Assembly: GCA_905147135.1 (NCBI GenBank)
Contig: LR990056.1
Location: 8,566,001-8,630,000, forward strand
Length of the DNA stretch: 64,000 nt
Origin: Blastobasis lacticolella
Lineage: Eukaryota; Arthropoda; Insecta; Lepidoptera; Blastobasidae
Direction: 5' to 3'
Shown here: positions 36,293-50,100 of the stretch, one piece after another
Numbering within the stretch: the stretch's first letter is position 1
How the letters are laid out: every line of letters starts with the position of its first letter
The notes under the pieces: model-generated
Told to the model about the DNA's origin: nothing
Database searches by the model: none
What the model saw: only the letters and a program-made list of their open reading frames with translations
Made by a program: the position numbers and the translations under genes

Positions 36293-36550
36293 TTGACGAC
36301 CTGAGTGGTTCAGTGGTCAACATGCCAGTCAGCCACGGAAGAGGTCCCGGGTTCGATTCCCGGCCGGGCAGAAATTTAAATGATGATTTTTATTTATGTT
36401 ACGGGTCTGGGTGTTCTATGTATAATAAGTATGTATTTAAAAAATATATATTAGTAATATATCAGATAGCTAGCACCGATAGTACAAGCTTTGCTTAGTT
36501 TGGGGCTAGATAGCGCTGTGTGAATTTGTCTACGATTATTTATTTATTTA
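36293..36550 (+). mobile_element. tRNA-headed SINE (family 1)
   Basis: GGTTGACGACCTGAGTGGTT head, GGGTTCGATTCCCGGCCGGG B box, TTACGGGTCTGGGTGTTCTA body, GGGGCTAGATAGCGCTGTGT end and an AT-rich tail. Full copy. Confidence 0.85.
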
Positions 36551-36904
36551 CTTTATTTATAGGAAACGAAGGTGTCAACAGAACAGATGATTTCAACTGG
36601 GTACCTACCTCGGAATCTTGCTCAACGAGTCTGGAAATTTAACCTGCTGCTGTTTAATCCCGAAGGTATCTATATCTAGGTACGTGGTGGATGTGCGTCG
36701 TTACAAGACTTGACCAAGTGCGAGTAGTACACCCGTGGCACCCTTGGGAGTGAGAGATATTGCGGATAATTTTGAAGAGGCTAAAATACTTTGATTCGGA
36801 CGCGTTATCAGGAAAGAGGTCTCGTGGAAGGCCTAAAAAGGATTGGATTTATATTGCTGAGTCGAATACTGGGCGAATAAAGTGTAAGTCACAGTTTAGT
36901 CCAT

Positions 36905-37072
36905 CGACTCGATAAGATGAAGAATCTGAGTCGAATACGAGAGCTAACGACTTACGACGCGAAGAGCGTGGACCTAGTTTGCTTCTTCCTCAAACCAGCC
37001 AAATAAAGGAGATAGAGTAGGAAAGGAACTCTGGCAGAAGATGATTGACCACTAGAATAGTGATGATGATCA
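36905..37072 (+). repeat. Dispersed repeat fragment
   Basis: GAGCTAACGACTTACGACGC, then GGAACTCTGGCAGAAG and a GTGATGATGATC end, related to 4925-5048. Confidence 0.45.
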
Positions 37073-38138
37073 GGCGGTAGGTAAATATGTATTTCCAAGG
37101 TAGGTAGGTAAGGTACCCATTGATATTGCTTCTTACAAACACATGGGATTATAAAAGGGGATTTGGCTGATTGTCGCTGTCTTACTGGTACTGGTGGTAC
37201 TTAAGTACCTAGGCTAGGCATATAGTTTAGGTACGGGTTTACAGCGTACCTTGTTTAATGAGTACCTAGACCTACCTAGTCCGATATGTCGACGCGTAAA
37301 CTAACAATTTAATTTTTAAAATGTGATATTAAATGCGGTAATTTTAACATAACATTTGTCTTGACAAAAGTTTCTCAAGAAGAGAGTGTACGGAGTCCTT
37401 AGTACGGATAGAATCCAGCCGTCTTCTTTCTCCAAATATACATGTCTGTTGATCGACCCTGTAAACAGAGTCACAGGTGATGGTAGTTACTCTACTGTAA
37501 TTACTTGACGTGCCAAAATTTTGAAACATTTTCAAGTGTACCACAGGTACCACAAACCTGTAACAGAAAAAAGCGCTGGGATGAAAAATAATAATAAATA
37601 TTTTCTGCGTATCAGAGTTATCTATACATATTGTATATTTTGTTTATAATAAATACATTTTCTTCCCTCTGAATTTGGTACGATTTTGGATGGATCTAGT
37701 AGATTTTAAACTAGAAAGAATCAAAATGATGTGATTCAGCACAAGGCGAAACGACAACAAAATTGGTAATCGATAGATATAGAAATTACTCTTTCCTAAT
37801 TTAAATTATTTAAATATTTTTGTTTCTACTTTTAATTAAAATATGTTTTAGTGTATTTATATCATGAAGGAACTGCAAACAGTTGAAAACATAGATATCT
37901 GGAATAAAGTAAAGAATATTGTAATTACGAAACTAGACATGTCTGCATGAAGGGTACATCCTTTGCCATTATCATATACAGAAAAAAAAAATACTTTTGA
38001 CACTTTTTCAATCTGTGCTGTGTTGTTGTGGTGTTGTTTACTTGTTGTTTTGATTTGAATTGTGATTTTGCTTATTTTTGTGTGTAAATACAAAATAGTT
38101 ATGATATATACAATAGGGAAACAGTTATTTAGAGTATT

Positions 38139-41100
38139 ATGGAAGACAATATAGACGATTATATGCCATCGTTACTGCACCCGCGGCGCGTGAAAAAGGA
38201 AGACGTCGACCTTTCACTAACCCAGGTATTACCTACTTATTTATATTTCTATTCAAACCGTTTGCTTTACTATTACGAAGCCTTAAATTTTTAGTAAAAT
38301 CCAAACAAAATTCGTTTGGTAATTTTAAAGAAATTCGATTTAAAAAGTTTCCATGATATGGTTATAAGATATTGGTATATTTTTAAATATAAAAATAACG
38401 TGGTACGTAGATCCTAACTACCCACACATCTAAAAATTAATTGCGAGATGTAAAGGGTGTCAATTAAAAATTCCTCAACTCCATTGTGTCAACCCAGCCC
38501 CATATGTCAGTGATGATGAAATATCCCAGATCAGCGGGGCTATTGGCTAACTCAGTTGACAACTGTATTTGACACTAGATAATTCTACACCACGTCATCT
38601 ACGTTGAAAACTGGCAATAGCGTCTACCAAATTAGAGTAGTGTCAGATTTTTTTATGTCAAATTCAGTTGTCCACTGAGATAGCCGATAGGCCCTCTGTT
38701 AATGATAGTTATGGATAGGTATTAAAATGTTTATCTATAATTCTATACCTACTAATAATATTATAGAGTCAAAAGATTTTTATTCTTTCTCGTTTTGTTT
38801 CTTTTATTGTAATAAATAAACTTAAAAGCTACAGAACTGATTTAAAAAATACTTTTACATTTAGAAAGCTTTATTATTAGCGAGTAACATAGGCTATATT
38901 TTATCTTTAAAAATATGGGGATTCCCAAAAAAATTGGGCAAACAAGGTATCAAAATGTAGTATGTTCATTTAATACAAAACATAATTTCAGAATGGCTGC
39001 ACTTATTTAAGTAATTGTGTTTTTGTTGTTTGTAGCTGTCAGGACAAGGTTTGTATATAAAAAAGGGAAGGCAGGGGTCGGGGTAATATATGTGTAGGAT
39101 AGGAGTAGGGTCGAGTGAAGTTCATTAAATTGAAACCAAGCGAACAAACTCACGGCTAGCAGCTAAATCAAATATATTTCTTTCAACATACTTTGTATGA
39201 TAAATGGTTAAGGTGGTATGTTTTACATACAAATTTTATGTAACCTTTTATGTACATTCTTGCAAGGGTTTGACATTCTTAATGTATTTTTGTGCAATTG
39301 GCAAAAGTAAATGTTAGAAATAAACAGTGAAATACATTTGTACATGTTAAACATGTATAACATAGTAATGAAAAAGAAAAGTAACAGAATCACTAACAAT
39401 GAGCCGAATTGTGTTTTTTTTTTCAATTTAACTGCTTTATTTTATACTAGTAAAACCGGCAGGACTTCCCTTCGCGTGGCGTCATACCCCCTACCTATCC
39501 TATTTTTCTTGCTTGTAAATCTCTCTCTTTAATCACTCTATCTATTGTTTAAAACCGCATTAAAATGTGTTGCATAATTTAAAAAAACTTAGTGTACATA
39601 AATATATAAGGACAGACGACGGGATACGGCATTGTTTTATACTATGTAAATATTTTTAAGCTATAGAAAAGAATAGCCATATAGTGATAAATGTTATGCA
39701 TATATTTACTAAGATTATAAATGCTTAGGTAATACAATTACTAAAGACTCAAACGAATGAAAGAATAGTGAGAGAAATTTAGTATGGGTGATAAACCCCC
39801 CTAATTTATACTACCTACATCTGGTAAACCTCTTGCTTCTTCCACATTTTTATTTCTTTTCCAGGCATCAGTAACCAGCTGTCGTTCTTTGTCTTTGAGG
39901 AAGAAGGAGGGCTTTCCTGTAGTAAGGAAACCAGCACAGGTTGGAACATAAACATATTATGTAGTTATTGTAAATGTTTATTAGTTATGGTATGGTAGTT
40001 TGAATTTCTGTCTTTTCATAAATTAATGCATATTTTTTTCAGATATTAAAGTCCGTTAATGTTAACTGTGAATATAATTCAGTTCAGAACAGTATAAAAA
40101 ATAAAACTGTATTGAATGTTATATCTAATGATATACACATTCCAGATGTTTCGAATTGGGTAAGTGTTTTAAGATTTTGTTATATGTACATAGTAAACTA
40201 AAAAGTAGCTACACGGTGTCAGACTGTGTACACTATACCACCAACACCTTCTATTCACTGGAGGCACTTAGAGGCAGAGCAGCTAGTGTCTCCAAACACC
40301 AGAAAATGTTCACTACTAAATGTACCAACACTATGTTCTCCGCTGGCCAAGATTATGTCTTAAGAATCCACTATTGTCTAGGTTAATCTTCTGTAGGCCT
40401 GCTGGAAGAGATTCCTTTTAGTAGTGTCTTTTTTGCCCCTAATTACTTTGTCACAATCATGTTGGCGTCAATATCACGGTTGTTCTTACGCGCACGAGGG
40501 CCCAGGGTCTGCCTTGACCAGGATCCAAGATGTGGTAAAATTAGGTAATTACAGTAGAGTGACGACCACCCAAGCAAGTTTTCTTACGATGTTTTCTCTC
40601 GCCGTAAGAGTATCGATTAGTGTTCAACTAATGTACGTAACTCAGAAAAAAGCATAGGTACAAGGCGGCAATGGGGATCGAACTCGGTACCTCTCGCTTA
40701 CGAGTTGGACCCGTTAACCATTAAGCAACTGACGCTCGACCGGCCGATGCGAAGTCTCATTGATTATCATGATGATAATGTATAACTGCATTTTTATTGT
40801 GTGGTGCACTCCTAACCCAGATGAGAATTCGATGATGTACGAGGTTTGCTCTACAACTCGCCCCCACCTCTTGCAATTTCTGTGTAATTAATAAAAATAA
40901 AATAATTTGCGCCGCGAGTCCATATTTCCTTCTCTCAATACTAAGATGTAAGAAATAGCAGATCTATGTCGCACTTTTTCTCGTTTGTCCCTCTTTCGCG
41001 CACTCTTGTGCTAGCCGTGCAGAATTTACAGCAGCGACTATAGGCACACTCAGGCACGCCCGAGGACAAACCAAGGTCATGTTCCGCGCAGACCGGCAAA

Positions 41101-44100
41101 TTACGTAGGATCCCTGCTAGGCACGGGAACTCTCCTTCCCGTCCGGCCCAAGAACCGATGGCTTGACTTCGATAAGGATGAAATGCGTGCCAACAAACTC
41201 ACCACCAAGGATACCAAGCGAAGTGGAAAAGGAGAACTAGGACAGGTGCAAAAGGATGAGTAGGAAGGCGGACTCCGGGCCCTTGTGCTCATGATCACAA
41301 TCGGGATTGACGCCAAGATGATAATAACACTCCAAGCTGAAATTATCCAATTTGAATTAACGAAACTGTTTTAAGAATACCTAATAAATCTAGCGACCCC
41401 TTAAGATCTAAACCCTTTTAGTAATTTGCAATGCGTTTAAGAAAAGTACAGAAAAATTAATCCTAAAATTGTTTTATGTACTACGTATTTTAGATGCCAG
41501 ACAAAGAAAATATAAAAAACAATCTCCAAAAGTTACCTATCATATCCCAAAGAAACACTATTGACGAACGAAGTATTGGATTATCAGCTGTTGAAGATCT
41601 TGATAGTACAGTAATACTTGGAAACCGTACTAAGAGTCCTTTCAGTTTAGATAATATAAACATAGACTATACAAAGAAACCTGCAGTTGCTGAAAATTAT
41701 GATATTATTTCTTTAATATCTATATCCTCTGCAACAGAGTTAAATGATGACAAGTTAGATGAGACTGTGTCTTATGAATTAACAGAAAAACCTACAGTTT
41801 CAGTGTCTTTTGAATTGACTAATTGTGATACCGTAGATTTAAGCACAATGAAGAGTAGTATTAAAAGAGTTAAATATACCCATAACAATAAAACAACAAA
41901 TGTGAATTGTGATATCGTCGAAGGCTCTATTATTTCTATCGACAGTGGTTCCGACACCGACGCGGAAGAATCCGCGCCCAGCCCACCAAAGAAGTCAGCA
42001 ATCGCTGTCAACCTAGAAATAAAAAAACAATCTGATGACACACAGAACTCAAAAGTTCTAATTTTGAAAACCGACGACATAGTGAAACTCACCCATGTCA
42101 TTGTTCAACCACCAAATTATAAATTAGTGAAACGACAAATTCTAGAGAGTATCAAATCAGGTACCGGTGCCAAACGTGTGTCCGTCAGCAGCTATGGGCG
42201 GAGAGTGTGCGGTAATAATCTGAAACAGGAGCGCATTACGCATTACTTTGATAAAAACACAGATGTTGTAAAGTTGTCAGAGTCTTTGGCCGCGTGTGTT
42301 GGGACTGTGGACGTGGTTTGTGATGATGGTCAGGTCATGAGCAAGAATCTAGGCGTGGCAGAGGCTGGGAAGTCGGATCACGGTCGCGGGGGAGGGGGGG
42401 TGCGAGGCCGGCGGCAGGGCGAGTCCCCGCGGGCGGCGGGAGGGTCTCGCGGGGGGGCTGGGGCGGGGGCCGCGGGGTGGGAGGCCCCCCGGGCTCGCTC
42501 GTCGCGGGGCCACCGTCGCGACGCCACCACTTCGGCGTCTCCGCGCCGGGCCACCGCCGCCGAGTCGCCGCAATTCGGCCCCCCCTCGAAGACGCACTCC
42601 AAGTTCAGCACCCAGCTCAGAGTCATACCCTACTTTAAGATTGTCGCTGGTAACTATAACTGCACTTTCGTTACTTCCGCTGTTGCTATAACCATGTCTT
42701 TTGCGACTTGTCCGGTGATGTCCCTATCTATTAGAAGACCTTTAATCACCATCAATTATGATAAACGATTCATCGTCATCATCCTGATTTCTGCCAGGAT
42801 CCGCTACCCTACTCTTTCGTCTAATAACTTGTCTAATATCGTAATAAACATCTGCTTTCGATGAACGATTTAACACAATATTTTCTTAACTAATTAAACA
42901 AGTAACGTAAGGTTACCATTACACAATTTACTTCCCTTGTGTTTTAAATTCATAGTTTGAATTTCACTCAGTCAACGGGATGTCGCTTTGCAGGTACCCA
43001 TTTTGCGGTCGACGCGTTTTCCTACGGGGACATACCGAACGTGAAACATTACTTTTTGACGCATTTCCATTCTGATCACTATTCCGGGTTGAAGAAAGGC
43101 TTCAATAAACTATTGTTCTGTTCTAAAATAACAGGTGAGAAGATACATTCTATTGACATAGGACATCCTTGAATATCATACTTAACGGATTGCATCACCA
43201 TCAAATAATCATCAGCAGTCCACTGACGGACTTGAGCCTCCTACAGATAAATAAATAAATAAATAATTGTGGACAAATTCACACAGCGCCATCTAGTCTC
43301 AAACTAAGCAAAGCTTGTAATATGGGTGCTAACTAACTGATATACTACTTATATACTTTTAAATACATACTTATTATACATAGAACACCCAGACCCGAGA
43401 CAGAAATTAAAATTCATCATTTTAAATTTCTGCCCGGCCGGGAATCGTACCCGGGACCTCTTGCGTGGCTGACTGACATATTGACCACTGAACCACTTAG
43501 GTCGTCTGTAATAATTAATGGCGAATTTTGTCGTAATCTCCACGCTCTTTAAGATGGCAAGAGACAACAGAAAACGCAGTTCCCCATTTTCTGATCTAAT
43601 CTCCACGCTTGGCGGGCGGGCGTGTTTAAGATGACAAGAAAACAGAAAACACCCCTCTGCCCCTAAATCTGTTCAGCGGTTTAAGCTTGAAAACATAACA
43701 TGACTTATTAAATAATAAATCATTTTGGTGACAAAATCCCGGTTGTGCTCTTGCGCGGGGGAGCAGGGTCCTCCTTGACCATGATCCAAGATATGGCAGA
43801 TCACGTAATTACAGTGGAGCGACTGTCATTTGACCGCCTTGACCCTGTTATCAGGGGAACCTGACCAGATTGTATCATGGTTGTGTAATGTGTATTCAAT
43901 CGCCTGAATATGCAGGATACCTCGCGACGTTTCCCCTAACCGTATTACTGTGGATTGATTCTTTGGGATTGTTTTGCAGCCGAACTGTGTATGACCAGGC
44001 TGGGTGTGAGTCAGAAATGCATACACGTGATGAAGTACGACGAGTCGGTTACCATCGACGGGGTAGAAGTCACTGCCGTGGACGCCAACCAGTGAGTTTA

Positions 44101-47100
44101 TTTCAACCACCAACAAAGAAACCCCGGCTCCTCTCGCTTCTGAGTCGGATACCTTAACCACTCGGCCACCTACGCTCGTTACTGCGGAAAGCGATGATTC
44201 ATGACAGCTAAAACATCTGCGACTCATAACACTGATATATTCGCAGGGGTTTTGTCTAGTAGTATAATAAGTTCTCAAATGAAACAAGATTTTATTGCGC
44301 GTTATAGTACCTACTCATAAAAACCATTCCAAAGACCCCAAACACGATGGAGTTATCTTATTGCGTTCATTAGTTCTTACGACCACCTTCCGACTCTATC
44401 ATCAGACCAGCTCCGTGCTACCATATTAATATATTGTCATCCAAGTTACATAGGTACTCAAGTATATATGTAAACTCTTTATTGCGTATAACTACATAAA
44501 GAACAATAACAAAAGAGTCTAAATATACATTGCAAAGGCGGGCTTATCCCACAATGGGATTTCTTCCAGCTAACCTTACCTTGGATAGTCCAAAATAAGC
44601 TATTTCATATCATTTCGCAGTTGTCCAGGCGCGGTAATGCTGCTATTCACGCTGCCCAACGGCAAGACGCTGCTCCATACGGGCGACTTCCGCGCTTCGC
44701 CCCTCATGGAGTCTTACCCCGTGTTTTGGAATAAAGACATTAACACCATATACCTGGATACTACGTGAGTAGCTGAGCACCTACAGTGGTTCAATAAATA
44801 AATAAGAAATACAAAAATATGCTTGGGCAATCCACACAGCGCCATCTAGCCGCAAAGTAAGCAAAGTGTGTGATAACAAACACCCAGGAATTAATTATTT
44901 TTATTTATGAATCGCTCGAATGGTTTTCAATTTTTATTTTCGACATGAAAAATTTAACATTTGATGCAATTTGCGTATTTTACCCAGTTTTGAACCGTAC
45001 TCCTTCGGTGTTGCTAATGTGATTAAAAAAATATTGAAATTTTTAAATACATGTTTATTGCCGGAAATCAAAATTGAAAACCGGGGCGAGCGATAATAAA
45101 ATAGAGCTCCAGATCCGTTACAGAAATAAAAATTCAACATTTCAATTTCTGCTCATTGGGGAATCGAACCCGGGACCTCTTGCGTGGTAGACCGGCCTAA
45201 CCAAACCACTCAGGTCGTCGATTGGTTGATGATAAGATAATCATATCAAGCGGAAAGAAAGTAATATGTGGTTACACTAATGAATTAACAATCATTGTGT
45301 TGACGTATTGATAAAAATCGAGATTCTAAACCTAATAGATCGATAAGCTAATGTGCATTGTAATATACGAATACTAGATATACGATTTGTATTTTCCGGG
45401 TTTCCTCCCGCGTATCTTAGTTGAAATCTCTGCTAATAACCGTGATAGTAACTAAGATACTATAACTAAGATAAGATAGGTAGATGGAAATAGATAGAGG
45501 CAATTGATCTTTAATGTGTTATTTATGGCCTTCATTTTACGCCTTCCCATTTGCATCCGTAAAGGTATTTAACCGCTAATAGTTATATTCGTTAAAGGCA
45601 GAGGCTCGGGGAAGGCCTGGCTCCAGCAGTGGACTTCCCACGCTAATTCAACTCAAGTCGTATACTGGATGTGTTTTATATCGGGTAGGCCCACATTAGA
45701 CCAGAAAATAGCCTAATGCTCTTGAATTTTTTAAAAATCTACTAGCTGACCCGGCAAACGTTGTTTTGCCATATAAATAATTTCCTGGATTGTATGTATT
45801 TTTGTATGTTGTATCATAAAAAAATAGAAATTAAAAATTTTGTCTAAAAAATAAAAAAAAATTTAGGGACTACCCCTAACATTTAGGGGGATGAAAAATA
45901 AATGTTGGCCGATTCTCATAGATACCGGATAAGCACAAAAAATTTCATCAAAATCGGTCAAGCCGTTTCGGAGGAGTATGGCAACGAAAACTGTGACACG
46001 ACAATTTTATATATTAGATTTCAAAGTTATCTAACAGCATGTATAATATGAGAAAGAAGTAAAAAATATGGTGTTATATTTAAGTGGAGTGTCACTCAAC
46101 GTTTTAGAACAATAGTTATTTAATCTTAGTTATGCTACTTAAGGAAATTAGGGAAAGGTAAATTCGATATGGATTCGTATACGAATTAGCTACTTAACTC
46201 TTTTACACGAGTCGAATCTTACTACAAGTTTGAAAGAGATAGGTAGCAAATTCGCATACGAATCGATTTCGAATGGTTCAAAATCGGCGCCTGGTCTTCG
46301 GCCTCCTCACGTCGTAAGACACGGGCTCTCACATCAGACTTAATGATGTGAATTCAATTTTAACCACCGACGAAAAAGACGGGTGTTATAACGTTGACGT
46401 GTGTGTCTGTGTATCTGTGGCGTGTCTGCCTTGTGGCATCATCATCACAGCCCATAACAGTCCGCTGCAGGACTTAGGGCCTCTTCCATGAAATAGGTTA
46501 TTGCCGTAATCTCCACGCTTGGCAGGCGGGTTGGAGATCGCAGTGTTGTATATATGGAAAACGCTGCTGCCCATTTTCCAGCATTTTTTTGGCGTGTGGC
46601 ATCGTAGCTCCCGAACGGATGGACCGATTTGGATGCGGTGTCCTCTATTTGAAAGCCTCGAGATGGTTCTATTCTCGAGATTTTTATCTCTCAATTCAGA
46701 AACTTCTTTCAGTAAAAGCTTCATTCATACCATTCTTACTTAGTGTGCATGTGTACGCGCGCGTGTGTGCACGTGTGTGTGTGTCGTGATAGTAGAATGT
46801 TAGGGGCCCCACAGAGTAACAGTTAGCAGAGTTTCGGACTGACCGCGGGAAACCGCTAGTAGCTACTCTAAATAAATGTCGACTTTACAAAATTCTCGGG
46901 CGGGGTCGCTAACTCGTTTTAAAATACCGTCAGCGCCATCTAGTGTCCAATAAATGATCTTGGTCTTCGATCCTAGGTACTGCAACCCGCGCTACGACTT
47001 CCCGACGCAGGAGCAGAGCCTCGAGATGGCGCTGTACATTCTGCGGCAGAAGAAACTCGCGCTGGAGAAGGTCGGCAAGAAGTTCACGTCGGTGTTGATC

Positions 47101-50100
47101 GTGTGCGGGACCTACACTATCGGTAATAATAATAAATAATAATAATTAAGGATTGTCCGCCGATTCCTCTCTATATCGCTCTGATCATCGGCCTGGTTTC
47201 CTCTGCCGAGGGGTGTCCTCCCTTAAACGGGAAAAATAATAATGTATTTTCTAAAATAATAATAAATTATTGTCTCACATACAGTGTTGTAGGTTACAAT
47301 TCTCAGTTTACAGTTCAAGATTGTAAAACTGGAGCCTAAACTAGACTCGTTTGTATCTTAGCGAGCGGCCACGCAGAAAAGACGTAAGACGCAGACACGT
47401 CGCGGACGCGGCGCCCGTTCAATTTACTTTCATGCTAAATGTATAGACACGTCGCGACGCAAAACATACAGGAAAGACAGGGCGCGGACGCGTCGCAGAC
47501 ACGACTTAAAACATACAAAAAAGACGGGGCACGGGCGCGCCGCGGGCGAGACTGGGGGTGCGTCTTACGTCTTTTTTGTGTGGCCGCTCGCTAAGATACA
47601 AACGAGTCTAGTTTCAGTCTTACAATCTTGAACTGTAAACTGAGAATTGTAACCTACAACACTGTATGTGAGGCAAAAAGTTATTATTATTGAGAAATTA
47701 AATTATTTCTCTGCTTACGCTTGCTGTCCTTGAATTGCCTACGCTCTTGACTGGTCCACGACGGCGCCGCGTCCGTGCCCTGTCTTTTCTGTATGTTTTA
47801 AGTCGCGTCCGCGTCCCGTCTGTGCCCCGTCCGCGACGTGTCTGCGTCTTTTCTGTGTGGCCGCTCGCTTAGGTCTACAGGTGTTATACTAATAACAGAC
47901 GCTCCGATTAGGCTGGAGCCGGCCAACCGTCAGTCGATACTGATCCTTACGAAGTACACAATAAGTCGCGCGCATGCGATTTAATCCAAAAGCTACTTTA
48001 TTTTGTACACCGTAAGGATCAGTATCGACTGCAACTGACGGTTGGTCGGCTCCAGCCAAATCGGAACGTTTGTTACTAGTTTTATCTTTGGCAAGCCTCA
48101 GCAAAATTGTTGCGAAGTCCTACAAAGGGCCGTAGGAAATAAGATGCGCCGTCGCGCCATAGAAAGAAAGACAGACGGTCAAATCTACAGATCTCATTAT
48201 CATCTTTTTCATCGTCATATAAATTCTGGTATTTAAAAAAGTTTTAAGAGTGAATTCGGTGTTTTTACTTTTTTTTATAATGGTTCGAAGGAAGACGTGT
48301 ACAGTAAAGATATGCCGCCGATGGTGCCTATGATGGTGATACGCTTATTTGGTATTGAGTAGCATAAAAACATTGATATCTTCTTTCTATTATATTAGTT
48401 TATAATACAATTCGATACATTTTTATTTCAGACTACATTAAAATAAACTACATACTTACTGTTGTCCATATGTTTCCGTCTGCGTTGTCAATTTTTTAAC
48501 CCTAACGAAAAAAGACGGGGGTTCATAAGTTTGAGTTGATGAACCGAACGGATGAACCGATTTGGACGCGGTTTTCTCTATTTGAAAGCCAGTTTAATCA
48601 GCATGGTTCTTTGCACTGTTTTGTTAATATCTGTTCTGTACTTTAGAAAATATTTGAGTTTAAGTAAACTTGGTCGGGGGTTATCCGACTTTTTCTGTCG
48701 ATTAGGTTATTATTGTATAAGTACTCCATTTTTCTTTATTTAAAAAATGAAGTAAACATCAACCAACACGTCGGAATTGAAATACCAAGCCAAGTACTCC
48801 CACATACTCAGAAGGAAAAGACTGAAAGGAAAGAAATGAAAGTAGGGTCCGTTATGTCCCGGGTGCGCTCCCGCGCGGTACATGAGGGCCCGGGGTCCGC
48901 CTAGGGTGGTAAAGTAGGTTATTAGAAATAATTTGGAAAATGTTCTCGAACGGCTTTTTTGAAGGAAAGTTCACTTTTCCCTCCCCTCCAGGCAAGGAGA
49001 AATTCTTCCTGGGCATGGCGCGCCGCGTGGGCTGCTCGGTGTGGGCGTGCCCAGAGAAGGACCGCGTGCTGCAAGCGGTGGAGGGGCGGTCGTTCGGCCA
49101 CGCCGCGCCCACCGCCTGCCAGCTACACGTGGTGCCCATGCGGGATCTCACGCACGACGTGAGTACACAGTAAATCTAACGCCCCGTTCTGACGGGGAAA
49201 ATGACGAACGATATCGCGACATATCATTTTTGAGGGTGTTTTGTCGGTCCACTGTTGATCGCGACAGTCGATATAAATCCTTACGATGTACAAAATAATG
49301 TCGCTTTTAGATTAACACGGAAGTGCGGGCGAGCCAGCCTTGGTCGGACCACGTCCCTCGCACCCAAAAGCGACTTTATTTTACACTGCGTAAGTATTAA
49401 TATCAACTGCAACTGAAGGTCGGTTGGCCGACCGAAGACAAAACCGGAATAGATTATCTCGACTTAGCGCTGTCGCGATCTACAGTGAACCGACAAAACA
49501 CGCTAACCGACAAACTGTTGATCGATTAGATCTAGACTCTATTTCTGTACCGCTCATCAATATTTTTATATATGACGCTGATTTGAAACCGTTCGCTTTC
49601 GGTGTTGCCAATGCAAAAAAAAATGGTAAATTTTTCAATTTTCATTCGGCTTGGGAAGAGTGGTCCAAAAATATAGTTATATAGTGCATCAGGGTGCGGA
49701 CCGTAACAGTTCTATGACGATTAACTTTTTTTTATTTACTTATCATTACATTAGTGGAGAGTTTTACAACCATTTTATTTATTTATTTATTTTATTTAAC
49801 AATTTATTGTACACAAGAAAATTAAAGATATAGTACAAATTAGATATTAGACAACAGGCACTACTTATCTCTAAAAAGAAATCTCTTCCAGCAGGCCTAC
49901 AAAAAGAGAGATATGATAAATACCATCTCTGGTCTTACGATGAGAGAAAATATCGTGAGGGAACCTGCACATTAAGGCGACTCGAGTGTGTCACTATGGT
50001 CCAATCTTACCTTGATTTCAATCGACATGAGTTTCTTAATTTTTGCATATGTAATAATTAAGCGTTTAAAAAGTAAAGTGATTGGCGGCCAGTTTCAGCA

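Larger units (their letters stand above)
35626..38138. other. Divergent intergenic region
   Basis: Lies between the start codons of the nucleotidase (-) and DCLRE1A (+) and should hold both promoters, but no core element could be picked out with confidence. It contains a family 1 SINE (36293-36550) and a dispersed repeat fragment (36905-37072). A degraded family 2 SINE body is near 37350-37560. No further gene recognised. Confidence 0.55.

Noticed and set aside
41101..41316. 71-codon minus-strand open frame before DCLRE1A exon 4
   Set aside because: Low-complexity Ser/Pro-rich translation of intronic, repeat-like DNA, with no motif.
42349..42626. Open frames on the minus strand opposite DCLRE1A exon 4
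   Set aside because: They exist only because the segment is GC-rich and stop-poor. The plus strand joins a conserved protein in frame.
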